A program made the position numbers and the translations under genes. Source: Bacteroidota bacterium (GTDB taxonomy: Bacteria > Bacteroidota > Bacteroidia > Bacteroidales > Paludibacteraceae). From it: a stretch of DNA of 64,000 nt. Where the stretch lies: positions 23,621-87,620 of the forward strand of contig JAJYBB010000013.1 in the NCBI GenBank assembly GCA_021779195.1, written 5' to 3'. Positions 19,512-30,070 of this stretch are shown here, in pieces (the first letter of the stretch is position 1; every line of letters starts with the position of its first letter). The notes under the pieces were generated by a model, which did not search any database, was not told where the DNA came from, and was given only the letters and a program-made list of their open reading frames with translations.

Positions 19512-22500
19512 TTACATTGGTATTACACTAATCTGTTTTCCACCCGTATGACTCACAAATTCAGGAGCATACAGGCATTGAATTGTTGCAATACCATCGT
19601 TGAAAATGCCACTGGTATTCACCCATAGTTCATATTCGAAGATATAAGTTCCTTTGGGCAATAGATTGAAAAAATATTGTGTAGAAGTATCTTTTGTTGT
19701 TTGATAATAGTATACACCATCATTCCATGTACATCCAGACCGTTGACTGACAGGCTCGAAACATGCCGCTCTTGTATCTTTTAATGCTACAAATTCAAGA
19801 TTTCTGTCGGTTGATATTACCAAACGTGTTACAACTTTGTCTCCTTTTTTAAGTTGTGTTTGTTCAATGGGCAACAATGATTTCCCCTTTGAAGTGATTT
19901 TTTCTACAAAAAGTTTTTTTTGTATTTGTAAAATGCCGCTTTTGTTATCTATCTTATTGATATCCTGATAATACTGCCAATAAAGTGCACCCCAACCGAT
20001 TGAATTTGAATGTGGGTTTAAACGATCGGTTGAAACTGTAACTTTTCCAATTAAAGACTTGACTTGCTCAGCCGTAAATGTTTTCTTAAAATATCCTGTT
20101 CCGGCTTCGCTATCCGATGGGTTCACAACTATATTTCCAAGTTTGATTTTTACCGAACCAGTATTATTTAACCAATTATTTCCTTCCAAAAGCAATGCAT
20201 AAATGGCATCAACCGTAGAAAGTGACGAATTCCAGCGTTGAGTTTGTTTTTGTTTGAGCAACCATATTTTCATTTCGTCAATGATAGAAGATGGTTCTCC
20301 CATTTTTACAAAAGATTCAATTATAGAGGATTGAACTTCAATCGGATGTTCATTCCAAAAATATCCGGCAGTATTTTTTGCCCAATACATTCCCATTTCG
20401 TCTGATTTTAAAGCATTTTCTTTCAACGATTGAATAATTTCTTTTGCCAATTGAATTTTTCCATCTCGAAAAGCAATTTGGATAACCTGAGATTTACCGT
20501 ATAGTGAAAACCCTGTCCAATATTTTTCAGCTTGTGCCAAAAAGAATTTTACGGCTGACTTTGATGTAACTGGAATCGTAACTTCTTGATATTCAGAACG
20601 TACATGTAAATATAATAATTGTAGATTGTTAATGCATTTTTCGTGAATATAATTTGGATTATTTTTTTGTAACTCGGTAAAGTCATTCGAGATAGCCTTA
20701 TCTACATAATTCAATGCCGATGACAGTGCTGAATGTTGATTGGAAAACGGATCTTTTTGGGTTATATTCTTTAACTGAGACAGTTTGAGCAGAATTTCTA
20801 AGGTTAGATAACGACTTTGAGGCATTCCATCATACCACGAAAATCCACCATCCAAATTTTGTAATTTAAAGAGTTTTTCTAAATATTGATGGCTTTGATT
20901 ATCTTGTACATTCGAATCAAATAAAATTGCAATTTGTTTTTTTTGCTCGGTTTCGTCTTGAGCCTCTCTTACCCAAGGAGTTTCATCGCTTAAAAAATTT
21001 TTTAAATTCAAATTTTTTGAAAGATTCGAACTTAAAGAATTGCTGTATTGATATTTCCATTGATTATATACAGCTGCAATTTTTGGATTCGAATGAACAA
21101 TAAAACCAGCCAGAGAATTTGAATAATATGCTGATAAATAATCAAATGCATTATTGTTAAGAGGAGTGGAAATAGATGGTAACGCTTGGACGGCATACCA
21201 TGCAGGATTTGTCGAAAACTCTACAGTCATACTTTGAAGATCGTTTTTCGATGTGTTTTTTAAAATGTTTTCAATGTTATACGACTTGGTTTGATTGTTT
21301 CGCAAAGTCAAAGGCTGGCTTTCGGTAATAAGTATTTTAACAGGCAATACTGGTAAATATTTTTGCTCGCTATCGCTGAAATTACCTGCATGGGCTTCAA
21401 CTTTACAAGCTACCAGATCGAACGTTGAGAATTCAGTAATTGTCCATGATACCGATTCGGTTTGATTCGGTTTTAGAGCAATTGTTTTAATCTGATTGTC
21501 TTTTAATTGAATAGAATTACCGTTAGTAGGATTAATCAAGGTGAATTTAATAGTTGCAAGTTGTTGTTTATCAGTTAAATTTGTTACTTGTGCGGATAAA
21601 TTTAATTGATCAGACTGATGAACGAAACGTGGCAAATTTAATTGCACCATCAATTCCTTTTGAGTAATGATCTGTGTTTCGGATTGTCCGAAAAATAAAT
21701 CGGCTGTATGTGCCAACATCTTGAGATTCCAACGCGTCAAACTTTCAGGAACTGAAAACTTCAATTTAAGGTTTCCGATTGAATCGGTTTGCAATTGCGG
21801 ATAAAAAAAAGCCGTTTCATTGAAATTGGTACGGGGCTCGAAGGTGGTATGAGTAGATGTTGTTGCTGAAGAATAAGAAGCCGTTAAATCTTGTTTATTA
21901 TTCGTATTATCAGATTTTTCGATAGGTTTATCAATCGATTTTTTATTTACATCTAATAATTTATCAGGTGATGCTGTTCTTGCTAAACCGCGTATGAAAA
22001 AGGTTCCAGTGCCGAGATTTAAATTTAACCCAAACCAATTTATTCGAGGAACAACTAATTCGGGCACTGATTCAAATGTTCGATTCACAGAGGCATAATC
22101 GCTTGAATTTGTAAAATTATTTGAAATCCAGGCTGGGGCGGGCATTATTGAAGGTATAAAAACCGGATTGAAATTCCATTGAAGCGGACGTATGGCATCC
22201 AGTGATGCATCGTACATGTCGACTAATAATTCTGCATGTTCGTGATTGCGCATAATTTCAGGTACGGTTATGGTCCATTCGGCTGTTGAACCTGGCAAAA
22301 TTTTGTTTCGGAAAACGCTCAAAGTAGGTGTAAGGCTTTTCTGGATTTGTTTGAGCTGAATTTGGATTTGTTTGTTAAAATACATTTCGTTTTTAATGAA
22401 AGTAAATGAAACTGTTATGCCAGATCCGTATTTTTTTTTGAAGGGTATGTCGAATTTCTTGATCTCGTTGTTGAATTTAATCCATTTATTTTCAATGATT

Positions 22501-25391
22501 TTATTCCCAACCATTAATTCGTACAAAACATAAACGTTTGATGCTGAAGTTCCAAAATGGATAACCGATTTGTCGCCGATAGCACATTCGGTTTTATCTG
22601 TAAGCAACCATGTATACGTTTTAATGGGAGGGCGCTTGTCTGTAGAATCATAAAGTGCGAAATTTGATGATGATTCAACGGCATTATTCCATGCATCAAG
22701 AGTTTTAAGGACTAACTGATACTGCCCCGTCGCCATTGATTTTAAATTTAAAATCAATGTTTTATCAATTGTATTGAATTCACCCGAAAGAACATTTTTC
22801 TTTCTTTTTGGTTCATAATTTTCATTCAGATTTTGTTCAAAATCAGGTAATTTCTCCAACCGATATAAATCATAATGAATTTTTGATTTTTGCAGCTTAT
22901 TATTTAACGTCTCGGTGGAAATCGCGATGCGAAAAGGTGTGTTTTTCTCAACTTTATTTGGAATTTGTGCTTTGATAAACAATGATTTATTACCGACTGA
23001 GATTACTTGCTGAGTTTGTTGAGTTTCACCATCCGTTGAAGTTGCTTCAGCAGTAATTCTGTAATTGTAAAATTCTCCGCGTGTATCCGTTGAAACAATA
23101 AACGATTTTTCTGGAACAAATTCGATTTGGAAATTTCCATCATTATCGGTAATTGTAACGCCGCTTTTAATTTCTTTATCCGGTGCGTGCATCCACCAAC
23201 AGTAAGGATGTGGAACACGGACAATATAAAATTTTACATGCGCATTTGCAATATTAAAACCGGCAAATGATTTTACGTTGCCAATTAAAGAGACCTTTTC
23301 GCCAAAGCGTATTTCGGTATTGGGTTTTGGGATAATTATTTCAAAAGTCGGACGCTTATATTCTTCCACCCAAAAACTTTGTGAAAAATTTCCCGATTGT
23401 AATTTGAATTCACCGGTTAATCCACTTTTTGGTAGTACGAACGCTCCCGCAAATGAACCGAATGCATTTGTTTTGAATATTTGAGAACTAATTTTCTGAT
23501 TGTTAGCATTATAAAGCGTCAATTCAAAAGTTTTATTTTTGTCAATATTTTGCTTTTCTTTATTTGCATAAAATGATATTCCTTTGAAATATACGATCTG
23601 ACCGGGGCGATAAACCGAACGATCAGTAAATAAACTCAACTGGGCTTTTATTATTCCGTGATCCTCAGTTTGTTCATTATAATAACTGAATGATTCGGAT
23701 GAAAAATAACGGTCGTTTCCTTTTTGAAATATGTAAATATAATTCTGATTATTATCGGGTTGTTGAAATTCAACAAAACCCGAGCCATTGGTTTTTCCGG
23801 TTGAACCGTTTTGGATTTCGTAACCGCTTCCCATCCATTTTTGAGTGTATGATTGAATATTTACTTTTTCGACCGGTTTTCCTGATTGACGCTGGAGCAC
23901 GTATAAACTCTGGAATTGAGGCTTTTGTGATCGAAAAATATAACTTAGATTTGTAACTGTAAAATTACCAACCGCTTCGTCTGACAAAACCGTATCGTGT
24001 AATTCTGTAATTTCAAATTCATAAATTCCTACATTTTTAGTTTGAATATTAAAGACTGTATCAATAGTTTCAAAATTCGAATCTGATGGAAGCCGAATGA
24101 TCTTTTCGTCCACAATTATCTTATCCGGATACAGTTTCTTTCGATTATTTATTTTAAATTTAAAATTCAAATAATCTTTTGAAGACGCATTTACACGATA
24201 AATTTTTAAATTCAGATGCGAATGATTTGTGGCATGTATCGTAAATCGAAAATTGGTTTGTGGACTTGCAACATTTTTATACTGAACATCTAATTTTGGT
24301 TGAGTAATGATTTTAATTAAATTGTGGAGCAAACCAATTCTTTTGTAATTCGGATATAACTTTATACCTTTTGTGCAAAGCAGAAAGGCATTTCTCATAT
24401 AGACAGGGTGAGAAATCGCATTGTATTTTTGAAGATAATATTCGGCTAATTGATCATAAACTTCAACCACTGATTCATTTGTTTCATTTCCATCCTTTAA
24501 TCGCTGAAGTGCAGCGATATATAATGAATCGGACGAAGCATTATCCGCATTTGAAAAAACATAGCGCAATCGGTTTAAATCTGTAAATATGAGCGGTAAA
24601 ACCTGATGTTTGCTTAATCTAAATTGAAGCCATTTTTGATAAGTTTCTATAATTTGATTTTCGGCTGAAATCGAAAAGGTTGTATCCGGAATTAATTTGA
24701 TAAAATCAGATAAGTCAGCAAAATACTGATTATCAATCAAATTATTTTTAATTGTTTCAGCTTCCGTGATTTGCTGTAAAATATTAATGCGTCTCTGGGA
24801 TAACCAATCGAAGAGGGTGGGTTGCAAAATCTGCGTTTCACTTCCATTTTCGAGAAATAGTGAAAATTTAAGTATGGGCGTATTTTGTAATATTAAAGTA
24901 TTGGAAACCGATTCAGCTAAAAGCGAAGAGATTTTGTTAAAATAAATATTCTTGGACCAAGCATTGATATCATCCGGAATGTACCCCATTACATTAATTC
25001 GACGATTGATAATGAATGCATTACTTTGATAATATTGTGTATAAAGTTCAGCAGTCATTGAGAAAAGCATCGCTTTTTCGTCGGTCAAAACTGATTGATT
25101 CGCAAAAGTTTCAAAATTGCGGATTAAAATTGGAGCTTCGGCAGGATTCTTTTCAAGAATAAACCGCATTTTATAAATCCTGGCTTTGATAATTTCTTGT
25201 CGATTGTTTTCCTTTTGAGCTTGTAAAAGAATGCTGTCTAGCTCATTTAAAGCAGATTCAGGTAAATTCTTTGCAGCAAAATCTTCAACGGTTTTCCACC
25301 GTAATGATAGCGGAATCGAATTTGGTTGAGCAAATAAAAAGACATTCACGAAAACAAAAAATGTGAGGGTCGTAAAAATAGATTTTTTCAT
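19512..25391 (-). CDS. Bacterial alpha-2-macroglobulin family protein lacking the thioester motif
   Basis: A 1959-residue secreted protein with a signal peptide (about 1-21) and no lipobox. The N-terminal 370 residues are helix-rich. MG domains follow, including the MG2 hallmark SVYRPGQIVYFKG near residue 595; the ANA-type A2M core is at about 1220-1300 (ESLTRWNLKMLAHT), then the helical thioester-domain region (about 1400-1750) and a receptor-binding-like end. In thioester-bearing members the segment before YANSLA reads like PYECxEQ; here, near residue 1407, it reads STPLNNNAF before YYSNSLAG, so the Cys and Gln of CxEQ are absent. Known: bacterial A2Ms trap attacking proteases in the periplasm, and thioester-less members exist. 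No penicillin-binding-protein gene (pbpC) follows, unlike in E. coli. An HTCS gene lies upstream on the same strand. Confidence 0.88.
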   Translation of the reverse strand: MKKSIFTTLTFFVFVNVFLFAQPNSIPLSLRWKTVEDFAAKNLPESALNELDSILLQAQKENNRQEIIKARIYKMRFILEKNPAEAPILIRNFETFANQSVLTDEKAMLFSMTAELYTQYYQSNAFIINRRINVMGYIPDDINAWSKNIYFNKISSLLAESVSNTLILQNTPILKFSLFLENGSETQILQPTLFDWLSQRRINILQQITEAETIKNNLIDNQYFADLSDFIKLIPDTTFSISAENQIIETYQKWLQFRLSKHQVLPLIFTDLNRLRYVFSNADNASSDSLYIAALQRLKDGNETNESVVEVYDQLAEYYLQKYNAISHPVYMRNAFLLCTKGIKLYPNYKRIGLLHNLIKIITQPKLDVQYKNVASPQTNFRFTIHATNHSHLNLKIYRVNASSKDYLNFKFKINNRKKLYPDKIIVDEKIIRLPSDSNFETIDTVFNIQTKNVGIYEFEITELHDTVLSDEAVGNFTVTNLSYIFRSQKPQFQSLYVLQRQSGKPVEKVNIQSYTQKWMGSGYEIQNGSTGKTNGSGFVEFQQPDNNQNYIYIFQKGNDRYFSSESFSYYNEQTEDHGIIKAQLSLFTDRSVYRPGQIVYFKGISFYANKEKQNIDKNKTFELTLYNANNQKISSQIFKTNAFGSFAGAFVLPKSGLTGEFKLQSGNFSQSFWVEEYKRPTFEIIIPKPNTEIRFGEKVSLIGNVKSFAGFNIANAHVKFYIVRVPHPYCWWMHAPDKEIKSGVTITDNDGNFQIEFVPEKSFIVSTDTRGEFYNYRITAEATSTDGETQQTQQVISVGNKSLFIKAQIPNKVEKNTPFRIAISTETLNNKLQKSKIHYDLYRLEKLPDFEQNLNENYEPKRKKNVLSGEFNTIDKTLILNLKSMATGQYQLVLKTLDAWNNAVESSSNFALYDSTDKRPPIKTYTWLLTDKTECAIGDKSVIHFGTSASNVYVLYELMVGNKIIENKWIKFNNEIKKFDIPFKKKYGSGITVSFTFIKNEMYFNKQIQIQLKQIQKSLTPTLSVFRNKILPGSTAEWTITVPEIMRNHEHAELLVDMYDASLDAIRPLQWNFNPVFIPSIMPAPAWISNNFTNSSDYASVNRTFESVPELVVPRINWFGLNLNLGTGTFFIRGLARTASPDKLLDVNKKSIDKPIEKSDNTNNKQDLTASYSSATTSTHTTFEPRTNFNETAFFYPQLQTDSIGNLKLKFSVPESLTRWNLKMLAHTADLFFGQSETQIITQKELMVQLNLPRFVHQSDQLNLSAQVTNLTDKQQLATIKFTLINPTNGNSIQLKDNQIKTIALKPNQTESVSWTITEFSTFDLVACKVEAHAGNFSDSEQKYLPVLPVKILITESQPLTLRNNQTKSYNIENILKNTSKNDLQSMTVEFSTNPAWYAVQALPSISTPLNNNAFDYLSAYYSNSLAGFIVHSNPKIAAVYNQWKYQYSNSLSSNLSKNLNLKNFLSDETPWVREAQDETEQKKQIAILFDSNVQDNQSHQYLEKLFKLQNLDGGFSWYDGMPQSRYLTLEILLKLSQLKNITQKDPFSNQHSALSSALNYVDKAISNDFTELQKNNPNYIHEKCINNLQLLYLHVRSEYQEVTIPVTSKSAVKFFLAQAEKYWTGFSLYGKSQVIQIAFRDGKIQLAKEIIQSLKENALKSDEMGMYWAKNTAGYFWNEHPIEVQSSIIESFVKMGEPSSIIDEMKIWLLKQKQTQRWNSSLSTVDAIYALLLEGNNWLNNTGSVKIKLGNIVVNPSDSEAGTGYFKKTFTAEQVKSLIGKVTVSTDRLNPHSNSIGWGALYWQYYQDINKIDNKSGILQIQKKLFVEKITSKGKSLLPIEQTQLKKGDKVVTRLVISTDRNLEFVALKDTRAACFEPVSQRSGCTWNDGVYYYQTTKDTSTQYFFNLLPKGTYIFEYELWVNTSGIFNDGIATIQCLYAPEFVSHTGGKQISVIPM

Positions 25392-25560
25392 AATTCGAAG
25401 AAATTTTGCATGACATCAAAGAAATAAATTTCGACTGCACTGAATGTTGAAAGATTTTTTAGGTTATAACGATTTTATTTTCAATCCGAATCGTAAAATA
25501 TCAACTGTCTATAATGTAACTAAATTAATCACTATGATATGATTTTTCAGAAAAAATTAA

Positions 25561-28500
25561 TCAGGAGTTAATATAATGCGAAGGTGAACATCCGTATTGA
25601 GCTTTAAAACATTTGCTAAAATAGAAGGGATCATTGATTCCCACCATATACGAAACTTCAGACACATTGTATTTGTAGGTTTTCAATAGTTCAGCTGCTT
25701 TTTTCAATCTTCGTATTCGTATGAAATCGTTGGGTGTATAGCCGGTTAGAAATTTGATTTTCTTGAAAAATAATGTTCGTCCGGTGTTGGCTAAAGTGGC
25801 AAATTCATCTACCGAAAAGGTTGGATCAGCAAGATGTTCTTCAAGCAATTCTTCAATTAAATTGAGAAATTGAGCGTCCTTATCCGGAAACTCCTGTCTT
25901 ATTTCTTCATTAAACGATAGAGCATTTTCGTTGCTTGCAAAGTGTTTGTGCAATCTTTCGTTTTTTTCTAATAGTTTGTTAATTTGAAGCATTAAATGCC
26001 TCATACTAAATGGTTTACTAATATAAGCCTCAGCTCCGGATTCGATTCCCTCAAGTTCATGTTCATCTGCAACATATGCAGTTAACAAAACAATCGGAAT
26101 GTGACAAGTGGAAAAATCTTCTTTTAATTTTTTAGTCAAGTCGAAACCATTCATTCCGGGCATCATTACATCGCAAATAATTAAATCGGGATCGTCATTC
26201 ATGCTTCGATGAATACCTATATCGCCATCTTCTGCTGTAATTACTTCAAAATAAGGGCTTAGCTTTTCATCGAGGAATTGACGAATATCATCATTGTCGT
26301 CGATCACCAAAATTTTATACTTATGATTCAGAATAGGAGAATGAGGCAATAAATCTATTGAAATTTTGTTATCATTTTCCTTGATGAAATCTGAAAGCGG
26401 ATAAACCTCTTCTCCATATTCTTTTTGCACGATGACGTTTTCATTCAAAAAGTCATCACTGTTGTATATGTCTGATTTCAAGGGAAATTCAACATAGAAA
26501 ACAGACCCACCACCCATATTTTCTTGAAATCCGGTAGTGCCTTTATGTAAGTTTGTAAATTCATTGACCAGCGAAAGTCCGATGCCGGTTCCCGATGCCG
26601 AGAAATTAATTTGCATAAATCTACTAAATAGCAGATTTTGTTTTTCTTTTGGTATCCCGATTCCATTATCAGCAACGGCAATTCGAATACTTTCTTTGGA
26701 TTCATCTACTTCAACAATTAAACTAATTTTACCCCCACGAGGAGTAAATTTAAAGGCATTCGAAAGTAAATTGAAAACAATTTTATCAACTTTATCTCTA
26801 TCAATAAATAATGTCAGTTCGGGCAATGCATGAACAAAATTATATTCGATATGCATTTTAGACGATACATTGCTGAAACTATGAAAAATATCATTTAAAA
26901 AACCGATTATTTCTGTATTCTGAAGATTGAGTTTTTGTTTGTTATTCTGGAGTTTACGAAATTCTAATAATTGATCAATAAGACGTAGCAAATGAGCTGT
27001 ATTTTTCTCTAAATCAGTTACTAATTGTTGCAGTGGTTCTGTCATCTTGTTTTTAATATCGGTTAAAGTATCCACACTTCCTTTGATCAAGGTCAACGGA
27101 GTCCGAAACTCATGGCTGATATTAGTAAAGAATCGTAGTTTATAATCGGTCAATTGACGTTCGACTTTGATCGCATTGTTTAAATTGTTAAATTTTCTTA
27201 TCAACTTTAATGCGAAATATCCCAGTGCAACTAAAATCAGGAAGTAAATAAAAATTGCAAAGTCAGTGAGCCAGAATGGAGGATGTATTACAATCAAAAG
27301 CTTTGTAACCTGAGCATCCCAAAGTCCTTCACTATTCAGGCTTTTCACCATAAAAATATATTTTCCAGGCGGCACATTTCGATATGTAGCCACATTAACA
27401 GATCCGGACAAGTTCCAGCGTTTCTCGAAGTTTTCGAGAATATACATAAATTGGTTGGCTTTTGGATCTCTGAAATTAAGATTGGCAAATTCGATATGAA
27501 ATACTTTGTCAGACGACTGCAAGTCAATTCTGTCGGAAAAAGTGACAGATTCTTTCAAAGGAGCATTTTTTTTATTTATTTTTGCAGGCTGATCAAAAAG
27601 CGAAAATCCGGTAAAAACCACATGATTTGTTTCGTTTTCTGGCATTTTGATATCTGCTGGATTAAACACATAAAAGCCTTTAAGACTTCCCCAAAGCATT
27701 TTATTGTTTTTACAGGTTAAACAAGCTGTTTCAGAAAATAAATTAGAAGAGAAATCATCCGAGAAACGATAATATTGAAACAAATTCGTTTGTGGATTCA
27801 GTTTTAATAATCCATTTTCTGTACTTACCCATAAACAACCGCTTTTATCTTCCTGAATGCCCATGATATTATCGTTAGCCATTCCCTGTTTGTTGTTGTA
27901 AACTTTAAAAATTCCATTTCCAGTGGATGATTCGCCAAGAAATTTATTCACGCCTCCACCGGCTGTGCCGATCCAAATAAAACCCCTTGAATCCTGAAAA
28001 ATATATCGAACTTCGGGATTACTCAAACAATTTTTACTTTCAACATTGAACGTATAATAACGGAAGTTTTTGGCATTTTGGAGCAATTTATCGGGATTAA
28101 ACCGCAGTATCCCGTTGGTGGTACCAACCCACAAATCGCCTTTTTTATCCATAAATATATATCGGGCAAAACGCAGCCAATCATCGTTGTCAAAAAATGT
28201 ACGAAATCCGAGTGTGCCCTTCGGAGTGGTTTTAACACAAACTCCTCCGCCAAATGTAGCTGCCCATAATCTTCCTTGATGGTCTTTAACGATCGAAAAA
28301 ACAGTGTTGTTACTTAAACTTCCTGCTACAGACTCTTTTTTATAATGTAAAGCATTTGTGATTTTTCCATCTTTGAAGCCTACAATACCATTATTTTTGG
28401 TAGCAAGCCAAATTGTACCATCCGGATCCTGCAACATGCTGTATACGTTATACCCATTTTCGTAAACAACCTTTTTATGTGAAAGATTTGAATCATAGAT

Positions 28501-29904
28501 ATATAAGTTGCCAGCTTTTGTGGCAACCCAAATATTATGATGTTGATCTTCAAGAAAAGCCCGAATTACATTTCCGCTCTGGAAATTGTGCTGATGATCA
28601 GGAAAAAATAGTTGAACGTTCCGGTTTAAAAATGACAATTTGTTTATGCCCATATTTTCAGTTCCAAGCCAAATATTATCGTTTTTGTCAAGAATCATTG
28701 ATAATAAATAATTGGAAGCCAAACCGTTCTGAGTAGGAGAGTGGGTTAAATGACTTAAATTTCCTGTGCGAATATTATAACAAAACAACCCATTTCCGTA
28801 AGTGCTTATCCACACATTATCGCGTTTATCTGCTATAAATTGATAACGTTCTTCATCAATTAGTTTCATGATGAAATCCGGAATTAATTTCAATTTCACA
28901 ATTTTATTTGTGCTTTTAATCCACAACCAAGCATTCCCTGATAAATTATAAGCTAAAATATCGTGGTTTTCATTTTCAAGGAAACTGACGTTGCCTGATA
29001 TGTTTTCTCCATAAAAAGAATCAGCCGATGTTACTGATAATTTGATCGGATTAAATATGTAAACTCCTTTTCCAAAAGTAGATATTATTAAACTGTCATT
29101 TCTTATTAAAGCAATTTGTGAAACAGTAACTGCTATATTCAAATTAAAATTGTTTTCGAATTTATTCTTTATTAAATCAAATATTTTTACAATTCCTTTA
29201 TCTGAAATAAGAAATACCTTTTTATTGATTTCGTATGCTTTAATAAAGTTGAGATTTCCTTTGTTTTTAATTGGGTCAGATGTTAATTTGCCTTGAACCA
29301 ATCTGTTTATTCCTTTTGATGTTAGTATCCAAGTGTTTAACCTGCTATCCTGAAAAATATAATTAACTGTATTTGATAAAATTTGATTAACGGCACTCGT
29401 TGCATTATAATGGATAACTTCAATATCTCCATTTTTAAACGAAAATCGGACACAACCCGAAGATACACTTCCAAGCCATACATTTTTCTGATTATCTTCA
29501 TAATACAAGTTATATCTTAAATACTGATCAGATTTTTTAGTGTATAATTGAACAAAATTATCAATCAATGGGTCGTAACAATGAATAATATCGCTGTAAG
29601 TCCGAACCCAAATATGTCCGTAACTATCCAAATGCAACTCTTTAATTTTTCCACTTGATAAGGAATTGGGATTTTGCGCTTCAGGAACAAAAGTTTTTAT
29701 TTGTATTCCATCATAGCGATTCAATCCATTTAACGAACCGAACCACAAAAAACCCGTTTTATCTTGTATTATGCAACGTATCGTGTTGTGCGACAAGCCA
29801 TTATTGGATGTTATATGATCAATAATCGGCTGAATTTCACCATAAGTAACATGCGAGAATAAGAGAATAAACAGGAGGATGAATTTAGTTTTGAGGAAGT
29901 GCAT
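25561..29904 (-). CDS. Hybrid two-component system sensor/regulator (HTCS)
   Basis: A single 1447-residue protein carrying a whole signalling pathway. Signal peptide (about 1-22); about 14 periplasmic two-component-propeller repeats (about 25-800; many FxxW(I/V)GT-like strands); Y_Y_Y domain (about 808-870); transmembrane helix (about 878-898); HisKA with NISHEFRTPLTL (His near 928); HATPase with NLLSNAFKFTP, DNGIGIP and GTGIGLSL; receiver domain with VIDDNDD and CDVMMPGMNG (phospho-acceptor Asp near 1245) and Lys in SKPF; C-terminal AraC-type HTH (about 1355-1447). Known: HTCS proteins bind oligosaccharides and activate the adjacent polysaccharide-utilization locus. No SusC/SusD lies next to it, so its target is unknown. 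A good promoter box lies at 29948-29955. Confidence 0.95.
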   Translation of the reverse strand: MHFLKTKFILLFILLFSHVTYGEIQPIIDHITSNNGLSHNTIRCIIQDKTGFLWFGSLNGLNRYDGIQIKTFVPEAQNPNSLSSGKIKELHLDSYGHIWVRTYSDIIHCYDPLIDNFVQLYTKKSDQYLRYNLYYEDNQKNVWLGSVSSGCVRFSFKNGDIEVIHYNATSAVNQILSNTVNYIFQDSRLNTWILTSKGINRLVQGKLTSDPIKNKGNLNFIKAYEINKKVFLISDKGIVKIFDLIKNKFENNFNLNIAVTVSQIALIRNDSLIISTFGKGVYIFNPIKLSVTSADSFYGENISGNVSFLENENHDILAYNLSGNAWLWIKSTNKIVKLKLIPDFIMKLIDEERYQFIADKRDNVWISTYGNGLFCYNIRTGNLSHLTHSPTQNGLASNYLLSMILDKNDNIWLGTENMGINKLSFLNRNVQLFFPDHQHNFQSGNVIRAFLEDQHHNIWVATKAGNLYIYDSNLSHKKVVYENGYNVYSMLQDPDGTIWLATKNNGIVGFKDGKITNALHYKKESVAGSLSNNTVFSIVKDHQGRLWAATFGGGVCVKTTPKGTLGFRTFFDNDDWLRFARYIFMDKKGDLWVGTTNGILRFNPDKLLQNAKNFRYYTFNVESKNCLSNPEVRYIFQDSRGFIWIGTAGGGVNKFLGESSTGNGIFKVYNNKQGMANDNIMGIQEDKSGCLWVSTENGLLKLNPQTNLFQYYRFSDDFSSNLFSETACLTCKNNKMLWGSLKGFYVFNPADIKMPENETNHVVFTGFSLFDQPAKINKKNAPLKESVTFSDRIDLQSSDKVFHIEFANLNFRDPKANQFMYILENFEKRWNLSGSVNVATYRNVPPGKYIFMVKSLNSEGLWDAQVTKLLIVIHPPFWLTDFAIFIYFLILVALGYFALKLIRKFNNLNNAIKVERQLTDYKLRFFTNISHEFRTPLTLIKGSVDTLTDIKNKMTEPLQQLVTDLEKNTAHLLRLIDQLLEFRKLQNNKQKLNLQNTEIIGFLNDIFHSFSNVSSKMHIEYNFVHALPELTLFIDRDKVDKIVFNLLSNAFKFTPRGGKISLIVEVDESKESIRIAVADNGIGIPKEKQNLLFSRFMQINFSASGTGIGLSLVNEFTNLHKGTTGFQENMGGGSVFYVEFPLKSDIYNSDDFLNENVIVQKEYGEEVYPLSDFIKENDNKISIDLLPHSPILNHKYKILVIDDNDDIRQFLDEKLSPYFEVITAEDGDIGIHRSMNDDPDLIICDVMMPGMNGFDLTKKLKEDFSTCHIPIVLLTAYVADEHELEGIESGAEAYISKPFSMRHLMLQINKLLEKNERLHKHFASNENALSFNEEIRQEFPDKDAQFLNLIEELLEEHLADPTFSVDEFATLANTGRTLFFKKIKFLTGYTPNDFIRIRRLKKAAELLKTYKYNVSEVSYMVGINDPFYFSKCFKAQYGCSPSHYINS

Positions 29905-29947
29905 AGTACGATAAGATTTCCATTATGTTGGACGGATTTACAATTGG

Positions 29948-29955
29948 CAAAGATA
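29948..29955 (-). promoter_or_regulatory. Minus-7 box for the HTCS gene
   Basis: Minus-strand TATCTTTG matches TAnnTTTG exactly, 43 bp before the ATG, predicting a leader of about 35 bases. Confidence 0.55.
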
Positions 29956-30070
29956 GAAATTATTACCTGATTATAAATAAAAAAAACAGAAAATTTAGTC
30001 CTGAAAAGTTTCTCGCGATTGAAATCGATATTGCGATAAAACAGTATGAAATAAGAAAAAAGTCCTGATT

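Noticed and set aside
27283..27720. 145-codon frame opposite the HTCS gene
   Set aside because: Antisense shadow of a well-supported coding region, with no domain or promoter.
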